A DNA stretch of 64,000 nucleotides, from assembly GCF_002807685.1 (NCBI RefSeq), contig NZ_PEAX01000001.1, positions 310,001 through 374,000 of the forward strand, written 5' to 3'. This document shows, one piece after another, positions 8,093-17,811 of this stretch (positions are counted from its first letter, which is position 1; every line of letters starts with the position of its first letter). Below the pieces are notes generated by a model. The model worked only from the letters and a program-made list of their open reading frames with translations, searched no databases and was not told the DNA's origin. The stretch is from Neoalteromonas flava. GTDB lineage: Bacteria; Pseudomonadota; Gammaproteobacteria; Enterobacterales; Alteromonadaceae. The position numbers were made by a program, and so were the translations under genes.

Positions 8093-9083
8093 CAGTATTT
8101 CCCTCCAAAATTGCCATTACACCCGCAACAAGAATTTCTGGCTCAATAGGCTTATCACTCATATCGGTAGCGTAGTCTGGCATGAGTGTGCGAGGGTCGA
8201 CTAACCCTGTGATCACTAAAGAACGGCAGCCTACTGTGGTTGCCAACCATTGTGGTGCCGATGGAACGGTGATCAACAAATCCGAGCTTTTGAGCATCCT
8301 TAACGTTTGCGCGAGCGGCACCGAGCCGTCAAATCCTGTCCAGACATGCACGCCCTTCGCTTCAAGCAACGCCTGTACTTCATCGGCGTAAGGATAGTGG
8401 CGTTCAGGAGTACGGGCATCACACGCTATAGCGACAATCGATTGGCCTTGCTGGCGCAACTGCTCAATGGCTGGGTCCGTATCGACATCAATGTGCATAT
8501 CCAACGCTATCCCAGCGAAGTTACAGCAGGTCTTAAGATAAAATTCTGGATAGCCGCCATCCGGCGCTAATCCGTTTTGCCACCAAGGAGTGTTCCAGCG
8601 ATGCATACTGAACCATGTACTTTGTAGATAGGAAGCAGGCTCGTTGACAAATTCTGGCTTGAGCGTCTGTGCTTGAAATTGACTGATCAACTCGCCAACC
8701 GACATCCCTATAATATTGCCCTTAACAGGCTCGCCAGCATCCTTTAAAAAACGGGCTAAGAAGCATGGCATAAACCAGGTGTCGAGGTTAATGATCTGTT
8801 GATACCCCTCACCTACGATAGTTTCTGCCAGGCCCAAGAACGTCTCCATGGCATATACGATATTATCTGGCCAATCACCTTTGTCGAGACCAAAAACATG
8901 TACGTCAGGCTCAGCAAGTTGCACTATTTCTTTACCCGCTGCAAAGGTTAAAAAATGAATTTCAGCGGTCGGATTTTGCTGTTTAATGTAACGCAGCGCT
9001 GGTAATCCGATGCAAGTCACGTCGCCCAACCCCAACATACGTATGATTAGAATTTTGGATACTTGATTTTCTTGCTCTGTCAT
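8085..9083 (-). CDS. GT9-like glycosyltransferase of the pse operon
   Basis: A 332-residue protein that looks like a heptosyltransferase-type (GT9, GT-B fold) enzyme. The N-terminus ILIIRMLGLGDVTCIGLPAL (11-30) is the typical GDV/I loop region, and the C-terminal half has LLITVPSAPQWLATTVGC, close to the donor-binding motif of that family. It overlaps pseI by 8 bp and pseF by 4 bp, so it is translated with the nonulosonic acid genes. Its role could be sugar transfer to the flagellin glycan or to pseudaminic acid. No acceptor can be named from sequence. Confidence 0.7.
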   Translation of the reverse strand: MTEQENQVSKILIIRMLGLGDVTCIGLPALRYIKQQNPTAEIHFLTFAAGKEIVQLAEPDVHVFGLDKGDWPDNIVYAMETFLGLAETIVGEGYQQIINLDTWFMPCFLARFLKDAGEPVKGNIIGMSVGELISQFQAQTLKPEFVNEPASYLQSTWFSMHRWNTPWWQNGLAPDGGYPEFYLKTCCNFAGIALDMHIDVDTDPAIEQLRQQGQSIVAIACDARTPERHYPYADEVQALLEAKGVHVWTGFDGSVPLAQTLRMLKSSDLLITVPSAPQWLATTVGCRSLVITGLVDPRTLMPDYATDMSDKPIEPEILVAGVMAILEGNTDA

Positions 9084-9781
9084 AACGAAACTTCTTTGTT
9101 CATATAAGCTTGATACATCAATTCAGCTCTTGACCAATCTTCCTCAGTATCAATATCTTGGACCAAATAACGGGGTAACTCTACGGCAATACTGTGCTCT
9201 GAAAACATGGCTTTGTCAGATAAATAACCGGCATAACTGCCCCAATAAAATTGACCAGCATCATGCAAGCCCTCTTCTAGATCTTGTGAACGTGTAGCGG
9301 CAAATTCAGGGTACATACTTGTCACCCCATCACCGCTGCGTTTTAAAGCTCGTTGCACGGGAAAAGCAAACGTTGTAACTGAAAACGCAAAGGCTTTACT
9401 CGGGTTGGCCGACAACGCCTCATACCCTTGACGCAAATATTTGGCTTGTAGGAAGGGCGCTGTGGCATAGATACAACAGCAATAATCTGGTTGCGTAAAG
9501 TGTTCTGCGTAGGCAACCATGGCTTGATTAGTTACAGCTCGGGTACCAGTATAATCATCCGCCAGCGCATTGGGACGTAAAAACGGTACTTCCGCGCCCC
9601 ATTTTCGTGCGACCTCAGCAATTTCTTCATCATCCGTTGAAACCATCACAGCATCGAACAACTGGCTTTGGATTGCAGCCTCAATACTGTAAGCCAACAT
9701 AGGCTTGCCACAAAATGGACGAATATTTTTCCGCGGGATCCGCTTACTCCCACCTCGCGCAGGAATAATCGCTAAATTCAC
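9080..9781 (-). CDS. pseF: Pseudaminic acid cytidylyltransferase PseF
   Basis: A 233-residue CMP-sugar synthetase. The N-terminal nucleotide-binding signature IPARGGSKRIPRKN (5-18) and FCGKPMLAYSIEAA follow the NeuA/PseF family. DTDEEDWSRAEL near the C-terminus is also typical. It activates pseudaminic acid with CTP to CMP-Pse, the donor used by Maf glycosyltransferases. It overlaps pseC by 4 bp and the GT9-like gene by 4 bp. Length matches PseF (about 230). Confidence 0.9.
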   Translation of the reverse strand: MNLAIIPARGGSKRIPRKNIRPFCGKPMLAYSIEAAIQSQLFDAVMVSTDDEEIAEVARKWGAEVPFLRPNALADDYTGTRAVTNQAMVAYAEHFTQPDYCCCIYATAPFLQAKYLRQGYEALSANPSKAFAFSVTTFAFPVQRALKRSGDGVTSMYPEFAATRSQDLEEGLHDAGQFYWGSYAGYLSDKAMFSEHSIAVELPRYLVQDIDTEEDWSRAELMYQAYMNKEVSL

Positions 9782-10926
9782 GAGAGTACCTCGTGCAATG
9801 TTTGTACAACCTTGTCTTGATCCTGCTCAGTTAACTCAGGATAAAGCGGCAACGTAATGGCACGCGTGTAGAACATCTCGGCGTTCTCAAACTGGCCAGG
9901 CTTGAATCCCAACTCGCGATAATAAGGTTGCAAATGGATGGGTATATAATGCACGTTAACCCCGATATTTGCCTTACGTAAAGCATCAAACACACTTTTT
10001 CGCTCGTGCTCGAGCACTTCAATCATATATAAGTGCCAAGCACTTTGATCACTGTCGATGTTGTTTGGCTGGGGTAATTGCAAGGGTAAATCCTGCAGTA
10101 AATAATGATAACGGTGCGCCAGCGCTCGCCTCTTTGCAATAAAGTCAGGTAACCGCTGGAGCTGGCTTAGCCCCAACGCAGCATGCAAGTCACTCAAGCG
10201 ATAGTTATACCCCAAGGTAAGCTGCTGATAATACCAATCGCCCTGTTGCTCAGTCATTTCTTGCGGATCACGCGTAATCCCGTGTTTGGCAAACTGCACT
10301 AAACGTTTCGCTAGTGCAGTGCTATTAGTGACCACTGCCCCGCCCTCGGCCGTAGTAATACTTTTGACGGGATGAAAACTTAGAACTGCCATATCGGAAT
10401 ATTGGCATTTACCAATCGGTAATGATTGATAATGCCCACCCAACGCATGCGCTGCATCTTCAATGATAACAATACCGAGAGGCTCTGTTAGTGCATGAAT
10501 CGCCTGCATATCGCAACTTAGACCAGCAAAGTGAACTACAATTAATGCCTTGGGCAAACGACCTGCGTGTTTAGCCACCTCCAATTTTGCTTCAAGAGCC
10601 AACACTGAAAGATTTCTGCTCTGTGGGTCAATATCAACAAAATCAACATCTGCACCACAATAGCGAGCACAATTGGCCGAAGCCACAAATGAATTGGGTG
10701 AAGTCCAAACAAGGTCACCAGGGCCAACTCCAGCTGCCAAACAGGCGACGTGCAAACCGGATGTTCCACTATTTACGGCCACGCAATACGCAGCACCAGT
10801 ATAATCACACAGTGCTGCTTCAAACGCAGGAACTGTCTCTCCTTGCGTTAAAAATTTATTGTTTAGCACGTCAACGACAGCATCAATATCCTGTTGCGCG
10901 ACACTATGCTTGCCGTACGGGATCAT
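9778..10926 (-). CDS. pseC: UDP-4-amino-4,6-dideoxy-N-acetyl-altrosamine transaminase PseC
   Basis: A 382-residue PLP aminotransferase of the DegT/DnrJ/EryC1 family. The PLP-binding lysine is Lys188 in SFHPVKSITTAEGG. EDAAHALGG (156-164) supplies the aspartate that contacts the pyridine nitrogen. It aminates the 4-keto sugar made by PseB using glutamate. It overlaps pseB by 4 bp. Size and motifs match PseC of Campylobacter and Helicobacter. Confidence 0.92.
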   Translation of the reverse strand: MIPYGKHSVAQQDIDAVVDVLNNKFLTQGETVPAFEAALCDYTGAAYCVAVNSGTSGLHVACLAAGVGPGDLVWTSPNSFVASANCARYCGADVDFVDIDPQSRNLSVLALEAKLEVAKHAGRLPKALIVVHFAGLSCDMQAIHALTEPLGIVIIEDAAHALGGHYQSLPIGKCQYSDMAVLSFHPVKSITTAEGGAVVTNSTALAKRLVQFAKHGITRDPQEMTEQQGDWYYQQLTLGYNYRLSDLHAALGLSQLQRLPDFIAKRRALAHRYHYLLQDLPLQLPQPNNIDSDQSAWHLYMIEVLEHERKSVFDALRKANIGVNVHYIPIHLQPYYRELGFKPGQFENAEMFYTRAITLPLYPELTEQDQDKVVQTLHEVLS

Positions 10927-11921
10927 TCGGTCACTTTGTCCAGTGCTTTTAGTTCTTCAACCGTCAAGAAATGTGGATTCGTGCCGGAATTATATTCGAA
11001 TTTATCAGTCACCGGCTTGCCGCTTTCTCCCAAACGATTAGAACCATAATCAATATTTTTATCAAAAAACTTGATCGCAGGAGTTATCACGTAATGATCG
11101 TCAAATTCGTAGGAATGATGAGCCATCTCTTCCGGCACCATCACTTCATGGAGCTTCTCGCCAGGCCTTATACCGACTAAATCATAGTCTTTGGTGCCGC
11201 TCATCGCTTCGATCAAATCGGTAATTCGGATCGACGGGATTTTCGGGACGAAAATCTCGCCACCTTGCATACGCTGAAAATCTTTGATTACGAAGTCAAC
11301 ACCTTCATCAAGCGTAATCCAAAAACGTGTCATCTCTTCGTGAGTAAGAGGCAACGCTTTACAGCCTTCAGCCAATAAGCGGCGATAAAAGGGCACAACC
11401 GAACCTCTCGAACCGACAACATTGCCATAGCGTACCACCGCAAAACGCGGCCCTGTTGCACCACTAATATTATTGGCCGCGACAAACAACTTATCAGACG
11501 CCAATTTTGTGGCGCCGTATAAGTTAACTGGGTTGGCCGCTTTGTCAGTAGATAATGCAATCACGCGACGAACATTCGTAGCGATAGCCGCATCAATGAC
11601 ATTTTGCGCGCCATTGATATTTGTCTTTATGCACTCATTTGGATTGTACTCTGCCGCAGGTACCTGCTTGAGCGCGGCCGCGTGCACGACATAATCAACA
11701 TCCCGCATCGCCGCTTTTAAGCGCTCTTTATCTCTTACATCACCCAAGAAGTAACGCATGCAGGGAGCGTTGTATACTTGCTGCATTTCAAACTGTTTAA
11801 GTTCGTCTCTGGAATAAATAATCAACTTCCGAGGGGAGTAGTGTGCGAGTAAGTGAGTAATAAATCGCTTGCCAAAAGAACCGGTTCCGCCAGTGATAAG
11901 TATTTGTTTATCATCAAACAT
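10923..11921 (-). CDS. pseB: UDP-GlcNAc 4,6-dehydratase (inverting) PseB
   Basis: A 332-residue extended SDR and first enzyme of pseudaminic acid synthesis. It converts UDP-GlcNAc to the 4-keto-6-deoxy-altro sugar. The cofactor motif GGTGSFG is at 11-17. Asp126-Lys127 (STDKA) and Tyr135/Lys139 (YGATK) match the catalytic residues of Helicobacter FlaA1. The protein overlaps the maf gene by 8 bp, so CMP-Pse synthesis is coupled to the transferase that uses it. Confidence 0.93.
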   Translation of the reverse strand: MFDDKQILITGGTGSFGKRFITHLLAHYSPRKLIIYSRDELKQFEMQQVYNAPCMRYFLGDVRDKERLKAAMRDVDYVVHAAALKQVPAAEYNPNECIKTNINGAQNVIDAAIATNVRRVIALSTDKAANPVNLYGATKLASDKLFVAANNISGATGPRFAVVRYGNVVGSRGSVVPFYRRLLAEGCKALPLTHEEMTRFWITLDEGVDFVIKDFQRMQGGEIFVPKIPSIRITDLIEAMSGTKDYDLVGIRPGEKLHEVMVPEEMAHHSYEFDDHYVITPAIKFFDKNIDYGSNRLGESGKPVTDKFEYNSGTNPHFLTVEELKALDKVTE

Positions 11922-14900
11922 ATGGTTGTTCCGTTAATATAAATGGGCGCGATTTGTACGCGCAATCAAGAGCTTCTTGTATATAGTGCTCCGTCACCGT
12001 AGTAGCTGTAGCGCTTCCATCTATATCCTCATACTTGAGGCTATAAAATGGATCACCGAAACCATCAAACTCAACCTGAATAGGATTGCTAGCAGTAAAA
12101 AAGCCAAGCAACCAATTTTCAGAAGCAAACCAGTCAACTTCGCATTCCATCACCATAGGTTGAGATGTTGTAAGTTTCATCTCTAGTTGCGGCTCTTTCC
12201 GCATTAGTTTCGGAATAACAATACGTGCATTGCTTCTGTCACACAATAAACGTAACACATGGAAAACACTATTGAGCTTAGTACTAAAAGCAAGATTAGT
12301 GCCTATATCCATATCGCCAACAACTTGACAGAATGTAACCTTATCTATATTTCGCACCCAGTTGCCAATAAGATCCTCATCAAAAACAACTTTTGTCATC
12401 CCCGTTTTGGGTTTTAACAACTCCACTTCGCCGCACCGCAGCTGTTCTATAAATCGACACTCATCATGCAAAGAATGATAAAAATACAGGACGTAATCAA
12501 ACTGCTTTTGATACTCGGCGAATTTTTCTTCTGCCTCTGCAATAGAGATTGTTGTTAACTCCACCTCAACATCTTGATTATCCAAACCCCAAGTAAGCGC
12601 TTGTTTATAACTGAGCGAATTGGTCACTAATAAAATCGATTTCTGCGCCAAATGAGAATATAAAATTGAGCGCACACGCAGCCAGCGCATGGAGGATGAC
12701 TCATCAGTCCGATGCGGAGACTGGATAAACATTTGCTGTATTGATAATAAGCACGTTTGCCACTCTTCTAAACAGACAGGCAAGCATTTTTCCTTGACTA
12801 CCTCATTTGAATAATTAAGTTTCGAAAGTGCGGCACTGGCGTAGTTCACACTACCATATAGATAATAGAAGACCAGTGACGTATTTTGTTGGACTGAATC
12901 AACTAGCACTCCGCGCTGCGCTTCAACCAGAGCGTCTATATCAGCCTGCATAGGCTCCCTTAGAGAGTTCTCCACCAGCGTAATCATTTTGTCGACATCT
13001 GCAATAATGGCGTCAACGTTTAACAAATCATCAAAACGAGATAGAGCAGTCTGATTAAAGTCATTATTGAATAATTTAGATTTGATTGCCGCAGTGCTTG
13101 CGCGCTTTTGCTGACTATCATTGGTCAACAGTATGTGGTCGATATTTAATGGAATGGTGCCCTGAATAAAAGCGCCATTAGAGCAGTTGTATACCTCAAT
13201 GCGCTTGGCTTGGAGGGTTTCTTCCATCACCATTTTAGAAATTTTAAATTCGTGCTTGGTATAAACCGTGGGTTGGAAATTCCCTTTTATTTGTAAGACT
13301 GAATGATTACTCGACACGTAATCGTAAAGCTCTTCACCATTTTCATCGTAATAACCAGAACTTTGTGAGTGGTGTTTTTTTAAGTCGCAATAGCCTAAAT
13401 CGATACCCAGTAAGTAAATCGAATATGGATTAAATGATGAAAACAAATCGAGAGCAAAATTGGCTACCGTCGGAAATGCAAATTCCATCAGGTGTAAGGC
13501 AGCTTTGTTAATTACGGATGACCAGGTAACTGTTGAAGCCTCACCCTCCTTAAAACACAAATAAATATCTTTATATAACGCACAGGTGTCGGGATGTATC
13601 CCATTGCATGAAATAAGTGAAATTGTCTTTAAGTAATCGAAACTGCCGACTCTAGAGGCCCAATCAAAAGTAGAACGATTTTGCTCGATTTCACAATGAA
13701 AATCAGGCGTAATTTGATGTTCATACAGTGTCTTTAATGCGGTTCCGCAACTGACTATAATCGCTTGGTCGCTAATTTCCTTGAGCGCATTTAAGCTTTC
13801 ATCGAGTGAAGGGCCATTACCGACCAGAACTATAGGAACGGATTTCTCATCAACCGACAGGCGCTTACCCGGGTTATTGAGCAAAATTGGCGCTCCAGAT
13901 TGAATAACCTGACGAGTATGGTTAATGCCATAAAATGCATGGTCAAAATAATCGCCCATCGACAGCAGTAACTTCAGCTGTTCCTGCAGGTTCACTAAAG
14001 CGCTGTCCATCAATTCATTTGCGTAGCCTTGATAAATGTATGTCTGCGCCAATAAATACGGGCCAAGCGAATAAAATTGCTTTATCAAATCTTTGGTTAG
14101 ATTGCTGCCATCGTCACCAACGTTGATGTAAACATGTCTATTTTGCTCATTTAATTGATGCAATAAAGCAGCCCAGTCTAAATTGAAAAGACTGGCGTAA
14201 AACAGGTCAAGGCTAGGCTCACAAATAAACAGTTTTTCAACCTCGTGCTTTGCGAGTAACTCTTGTAACACATGCGCATTACTCATACCGAAGAGAATAA
14301 ATGACTTTACCTGTTCCGGTAGCTCGGCCACTTCCTCCTCCACACTCTCAATCAATGCTTCGGTTTTTATAACAAATTGATAATGATGGTAGTGTTTAAG
14401 CTTTTCACCTGTATACCCAAGGATCAGTCCGTTTTTATTTGGATAGCGACTGAAAAATTCAAATTCCTGCGCCGCAATATCAGTAGCATCAGAGTCAAAA
14501 TAAAGAGCTTGAGACTTATTATTGAGAAGGTTAAAACTACTATAAGATTGCCTGACTGGGAACCAGTTCACCGGCGAATAATCACGAAATTGCTTTGCTA
14601 TATCAGGAAAGTATTCTTGAAATGCTGCGATATTGCTTTTAAATAATTCGAATGACCGATCAAACGCAGCAAGTTCGGCAACTATTGGCGCGGGAGTCCA
14701 CGTGGGGCAACAATCATTAAATCCATAATGCTGCTGAAACTTAAATCGTGTTTTGACCAAGTCAGGCCAAGGTCTGCTAACGAGTTGATGACAAATCGCA
14801 TCGAAAACTGGCGTGTTGTAATGCTTGTAGATATAAAATTCATTAAAACTAGTTGCTTGGGATAACTCGGCAATATCGTCGAGCAAGTTTGCACCGTTTT

Positions 14901-15474
14901 TCCCAATTTGAAAATAAAGCGCGGTCGATTTGCGTTGACACAATGCTAAAAGCGCACGCCAGTCTTTAACAAAATTAGCACACTTAAAGTAATCCCGACT
15001 GGGTTCATAAATCACTACATGTGATACATCATGCTGTTGCAGTAGATGCTCTAACGCATGACCTAATCCAATACCTAATACAATTAGTACATTGACTTTA
15101 TCTGGCAACGGTTGTCTATGTTTAAGCCACTCTAATGGTTCTGAATGCCCCTTATCCTGTTCATTAAGAACAACTTTTAAAGCGTTTCTCCTGAATCCAT
15201 CAACGTGCAATACTGACTCAGCCAGCGGCGCCTCACCATAGAGAGTTCGACCATTAGTGTAATCGACAATATTTGCTTCACCGGACTTATTAACGAACAA
15301 AGACATTCGCTCTGGAGCGCCAGATTCAAGTTCGTGCTTTATACCGGGTATTGATTGTTCGAAGGCCCTGCGGTTCCTTCGATAGAGTGTTTCAATCTGT
15401 GCCGCAAACGCCTGTTCATGAGCCTGCTGACGAGTGTTATCTTGGTCGATGTGAAACTGAATAAGCTGTCGCAT
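11914..15474 (-). CDS. maf: Maf-family flagellin glycosyltransferase, with duplicated N-terminal module
   Basis: A 1186-residue motility accessory factor. Maf proteins transfer CMP-nonulosonic acids onto flagellin serine/threonine in the cytoplasm. The central MptE-like/DUF115 core begins near residue 547 (PIVLVGNGPSLDES) and includes SCGTALKTLYEH. Maf proteins usually have about 600-700 residues; this one carries two related N-terminal modules. Residues 129-220 (GIGLGHALEHLL, IYEPSRDYF, then KNGANLLDDI and YIYKHY) mirror residues 391-484 (GMSNAHVLQELL, ICEPSLDLF, DDGSNLTKDL and YIYQGY). It starts 1 bp after the fliT-like stop. A roughly 350-residue C-terminal extension has no recognised motif. 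Confidence 0.85.
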   Translation of the reverse strand: MRQLIQFHIDQDNTRQQAHEQAFAAQIETLYRRNRRAFEQSIPGIKHELESGAPERMSLFVNKSGEANIVDYTNGRTLYGEAPLAESVLHVDGFRRNALKVVLNEQDKGHSEPLEWLKHRQPLPDKVNVLIVLGIGLGHALEHLLQQHDVSHVVIYEPSRDYFKCANFVKDWRALLALCQRKSTALYFQIGKNGANLLDDIAELSQATSFNEFYIYKHYNTPVFDAICHQLVSRPWPDLVKTRFKFQQHYGFNDCCPTWTPAPIVAELAAFDRSFELFKSNIAAFQEYFPDIAKQFRDYSPVNWFPVRQSYSSFNLLNNKSQALYFDSDATDIAAQEFEFFSRYPNKNGLILGYTGEKLKHYHHYQFVIKTEALIESVEEEVAELPEQVKSFILFGMSNAHVLQELLAKHEVEKLFICEPSLDLFYASLFNLDWAALLHQLNEQNRHVYINVGDDGSNLTKDLIKQFYSLGPYLLAQTYIYQGYANELMDSALVNLQEQLKLLLSMGDYFDHAFYGINHTRQVIQSGAPILLNNPGKRLSVDEKSVPIVLVGNGPSLDESLNALKEISDQAIIVSCGTALKTLYEHQITPDFHCEIEQNRSTFDWASRVGSFDYLKTISLISCNGIHPDTCALYKDIYLCFKEGEASTVTWSSVINKAALHLMEFAFPTVANFALDLFSSFNPYSIYLLGIDLGYCDLKKHHSQSSGYYDENGEELYDYVSSNHSVLQIKGNFQPTVYTKHEFKISKMVMEETLQAKRIEVYNCSNGAFIQGTIPLNIDHILLTNDSQQKRASTAAIKSKLFNNDFNQTALSRFDDLLNVDAIIADVDKMITLVENSLREPMQADIDALVEAQRGVLVDSVQQNTSLVFYYLYGSVNYASAALSKLNYSNEVVKEKCLPVCLEEWQTCLLSIQQMFIQSPHRTDESSSMRWLRVRSILYSHLAQKSILLVTNSLSYKQALTWGLDNQDVEVELTTISIAEAEEKFAEYQKQFDYVLYFYHSLHDECRFIEQLRCGEVELLKPKTGMTKVVFDEDLIGNWVRNIDKVTFCQVVGDMDIGTNLAFSTKLNSVFHVLRLLCDRSNARIVIPKLMRKEPQLEMKLTTSQPMVMECEVDWFASENWLLGFFTASNPIQVEFDGFGDPFYSLKYEDIDGSATATTVTEHYIQEALDCAYKSRPFILTEQPYV

Positions 15475-15475
15475 A

Positions 15476-15787
15476 CTACTCTAGATACTTATTTGCGGCT
15501 TTGCGCTTGCGAATTTGGGAGGTAGCTTCGATTAGCGTACTCTTACCAATTTCAGCGACTCGCGCAATGAGGTAGTTATTTACATCTATCTCCGCAGAGG
15601 AAAATGCTTTTCTCTCTTCGCTGTCTAGTGTGTTTAGATACTGTTGAATAAAGTCGTCACGCTGAGCAATTAGCGTCAACAGGGCTTCACTGTCAGTATC
15701 CTCTTCACACAATACATTTTGTATCGCTTCGTTAATCGTGCGAAGAGGCTCTGGTGTTGAGGCGTGATTTAAGTCTTTAAGATTCAC
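15476..15787 (-). CDS. fliT: FliT-like flagellar export chaperone
   Basis: A 103-residue, mostly helical, charged protein between fliS and maf. It is in the position and size range of FliT, the export chaperone of the cap protein FliD. Sequence conservation in this family is low. The stretch QRDDFIQQYLNTLDSEERKA (about 46-65) fits the helical hairpin. It overlaps fliS by 4 bp. The call rests mainly on position, length and helical character; a family search would settle it. Confidence 0.6.
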   Translation of the reverse strand: MNLKDLNHASTPEPLRTINEAIQNVLCEEDTDSEALLTLIAQRDDFIQQYLNTLDSEERKAFSSAEIDVNNYLIARVAEIGKSTLIEATSQIRKRKAANKYLE

Positions 15788-16212
15788 ACAGCTTGTTGTT
15801 TTTGACGCTTGGCTTCATAAGCCTGTTGCTTTGCTTCCTCAGGAATTTGCAGCCATGCGTCACGAATCGGTGATAATAGGCTAATCACTTCATCTACGAT
15901 CTGCAAGCTATTTTCAACGTTAGCATCGGTCAAACGACCAATCATAAATTCATATAGTGCATAGAGGTTTTCAGAAATTTCCGCACCGGCTTCCATATCT
16001 AATGTATCACGCAAATTAAGAATAATTGCCGTAGCACGAGACAAATGCTCAGAACGACCAGCGAAATCTTTACGCTCCATACAGCCTTTTGCATAAGCCA
16101 TTTTGTCTAAAGCCCCTTGCATAAGCATCAAGGTTAGCTTGTGTGGATCCGCACTTGCGACGCTTTGCTTTAATCCACCTTTTTTGTAGGCATTAATACC
16201 TGTTAAAGCCAT
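15784..16212 (-). CDS. fliS: Flagellin export chaperone FliS
   Basis: A 142-residue FliS. The typical N-terminal pattern is visible: YKKGGLKQSVASADPHKLTLML (about residues 9-30), followed by LMQGALDKMAYAK. The helical bundle binds the C-terminal helix of flagellin and prevents premature polymerisation in the cytoplasm. It lies 11 bp after fliD and overlaps the fliT-like gene, forming the usual fliD-fliS-fliT order. Confidence 0.92.
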   Translation of the reverse strand: MALTGINAYKKGGLKQSVASADPHKLTLMLMQGALDKMAYAKGCMERKDFAGRSEHLSRATAIILNLRDTLDMEAGAEISENLYALYEFMIGRLTDANVENSLQIVDEVISLLSPIRDAWLQIPEEAKQQAYEAKRQKQQAV

Positions 16213-16223
16213 TTAATGTCTCC

Positions 16224-17699
16224 TTAACGCAATGACGCCAATAATGCCTGCCCGGTTTGATTCAACCGAGCGACTGTCTGGTCAAGATTTAAATACTTGT
16301 CACGTAACACCTGCTCATAACTTAACATGCGTAACTCAAACCGTTCACGATCATCAAACACTTGATCTTTATCGTCTTTTGCAGCTCGCTCGCGCGTGCT
16401 CAGAATGCCGCTGAATGAAGTATACTGTTCTATGTAGTCGTATAAGCGAGTTGCAATTCCGTCATCTTCACTAGAAAATAATTTAGCAACTTCGTCAAAA
16501 TTGTCCTCTAGCGCATCTTTTAAACGATCCTGACCACTGCCTAGACCAAAATCAAGATCACCGATTTCAAGTTTCCCATCTTGATCCACTTCAATACCAA
16601 TACTGAACAAGCCCCCGAGGTCCGAGGAATTGACTGCGCCACCAACCAGACTTGCCAATCCACTTTGAATACTTCGCACTAAAGAATCACCTGCCAGTGC
16701 TCCATCTTTTTCCAGTTCAGATTCACCGTAGCGGGTAAGCGTTTTAATCTCTTCGATAACACTGTTGTAGTTTTTAACGAAATCATTAATTTTTTCTTCA
16801 AGACCGGTTTTATCAAAACCAATGTTTAACTTAGACGCACTGTATATTTTTCCGTCAGGATAATTAGCAAGGTCCGTTGTTTCGGTAAACCTTGACAATT
16901 CGTTCGCGGTAAACGATACGTTTTGAATAGTGTTCTCAAATTCATTTGATGCGCTTTGTACTTCAATACCATCGACGGTCGCTATGGCATTTTGTGCACT
17001 TTTAATCGGACTCAAGTAGCTCGCTGTTTCCGCCGAGTCAGTTGTCGCTACGCGATTCAAATCCGCTAGATTATTATCGTTTACAATAACGAGATCGTTG
17101 CCCGCGCCTGTAACTTCAGAGCTGAAAACCAACTTTGCTCCAGCAGCAGTACCAGTGGATATAATATTCGCATTGACGCCAAAATTGTTGTCCGATGCAT
17201 TAATCGCTTCGCGTAGCTGAGCTAAAGTCATACCTGCAGTCACATTCACACTGAAACTGTCTCCAGTACTACCGACTTTAAAAGTAAGTGAACCGCTGCC
17301 CGCAGATAAAACAGAATCTGTAGAGCTATTAAATCCACCAGAGGTCGCATCAGCAGTCTCTATGCGGCTACCGCTTGCCAGTTGTTTCACCGCGATCGCA
17401 TATTCACCTTGCAAGGCACTGTTTGAGGCTTCAGCTGAAATCGTATCGTCATCTTCGGTAGGATTAGTAATCGTCGGTTCACGCTTATTAATTGCGTTAT
17501 CACGGCGCAATTCATCAACCGAGTCTTGAAAATCTTTCAGCTTAGATTTTATCTGTCCCAAGCCAGAGATCTGCGCTTCGATCGTTTCCTCGCGCTTATC
17601 CAGTCTGTCTTGCTTCGGCTTCCGCTCTGCCTCTAATAACTGCGTAACTAGGTCATCGAGTGCTAACCCGGAACCCACACCTAACGATTGAATAGTCAT
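16224..17699 (-). CDS. fliD: Flagellar filament cap protein FliD
   Basis: A 491-residue hook-associated protein 2. The N-terminal region begins SLGVGSGLALDDLVTQLL (residues 5-22), the standard FliD_N start. The C-terminal region (about 270-490) includes FVKNYNSVIEEIKTLTRYG and ends in the heptad-rich LNQTGQALLASL. It caps the growing filament and promotes flagellin folding. It is in the flaG-fliD-fliS-fliT-maf run. No frame problems seen. Confidence 0.93.
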   Translation of the reverse strand: MTIQSLGVGSGLALDDLVTQLLEAERKPKQDRLDKREETIEAQISGLGQIKSKLKDFQDSVDELRRDNAINKREPTITNPTEDDDTISAEASNSALQGEYAIAVKQLASGSRIETADATSGGFNSSTDSVLSAGSGSLTFKVGSTGDSFSVNVTAGMTLAQLREAINASDNNFGVNANIISTGTAAGAKLVFSSEVTGAGNDLVIVNDNNLADLNRVATTDSAETASYLSPIKSAQNAIATVDGIEVQSASNEFENTIQNVSFTANELSRFTETTDLANYPDGKIYSASKLNIGFDKTGLEEKINDFVKNYNSVIEEIKTLTRYGESELEKDGALAGDSLVRSIQSGLASLVGGAVNSSDLGGLFSIGIEVDQDGKLEIGDLDFGLGSGQDRLKDALEDNFDEVAKLFSSEDDGIATRLYDYIEQYTSFSGILSTRERAAKDDKDQVFDDRERFELRMLSYEQVLRDKYLNLDQTVARLNQTGQALLASLR

Positions 17700-17811
17700 A
17701 CCATACCTCGATCACATACCTTTTTTCAGCACGCCAAAACAAAGAAGCCGCAAAACACCCACTACGGTGATCTACGGCACTCAAACAGAAAGTTAACGCT
17801 TTCTTTTTTGG

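Noticed and set aside
17787-17804. Hairpin AGAAAG/CTTTCT between flaG and fliD as a terminator
   Set aside because: The T run lies on the plus strand while the genes read on the minus strand; no T run follows it in the gene direction, so flaG-fliD read-through is expected.
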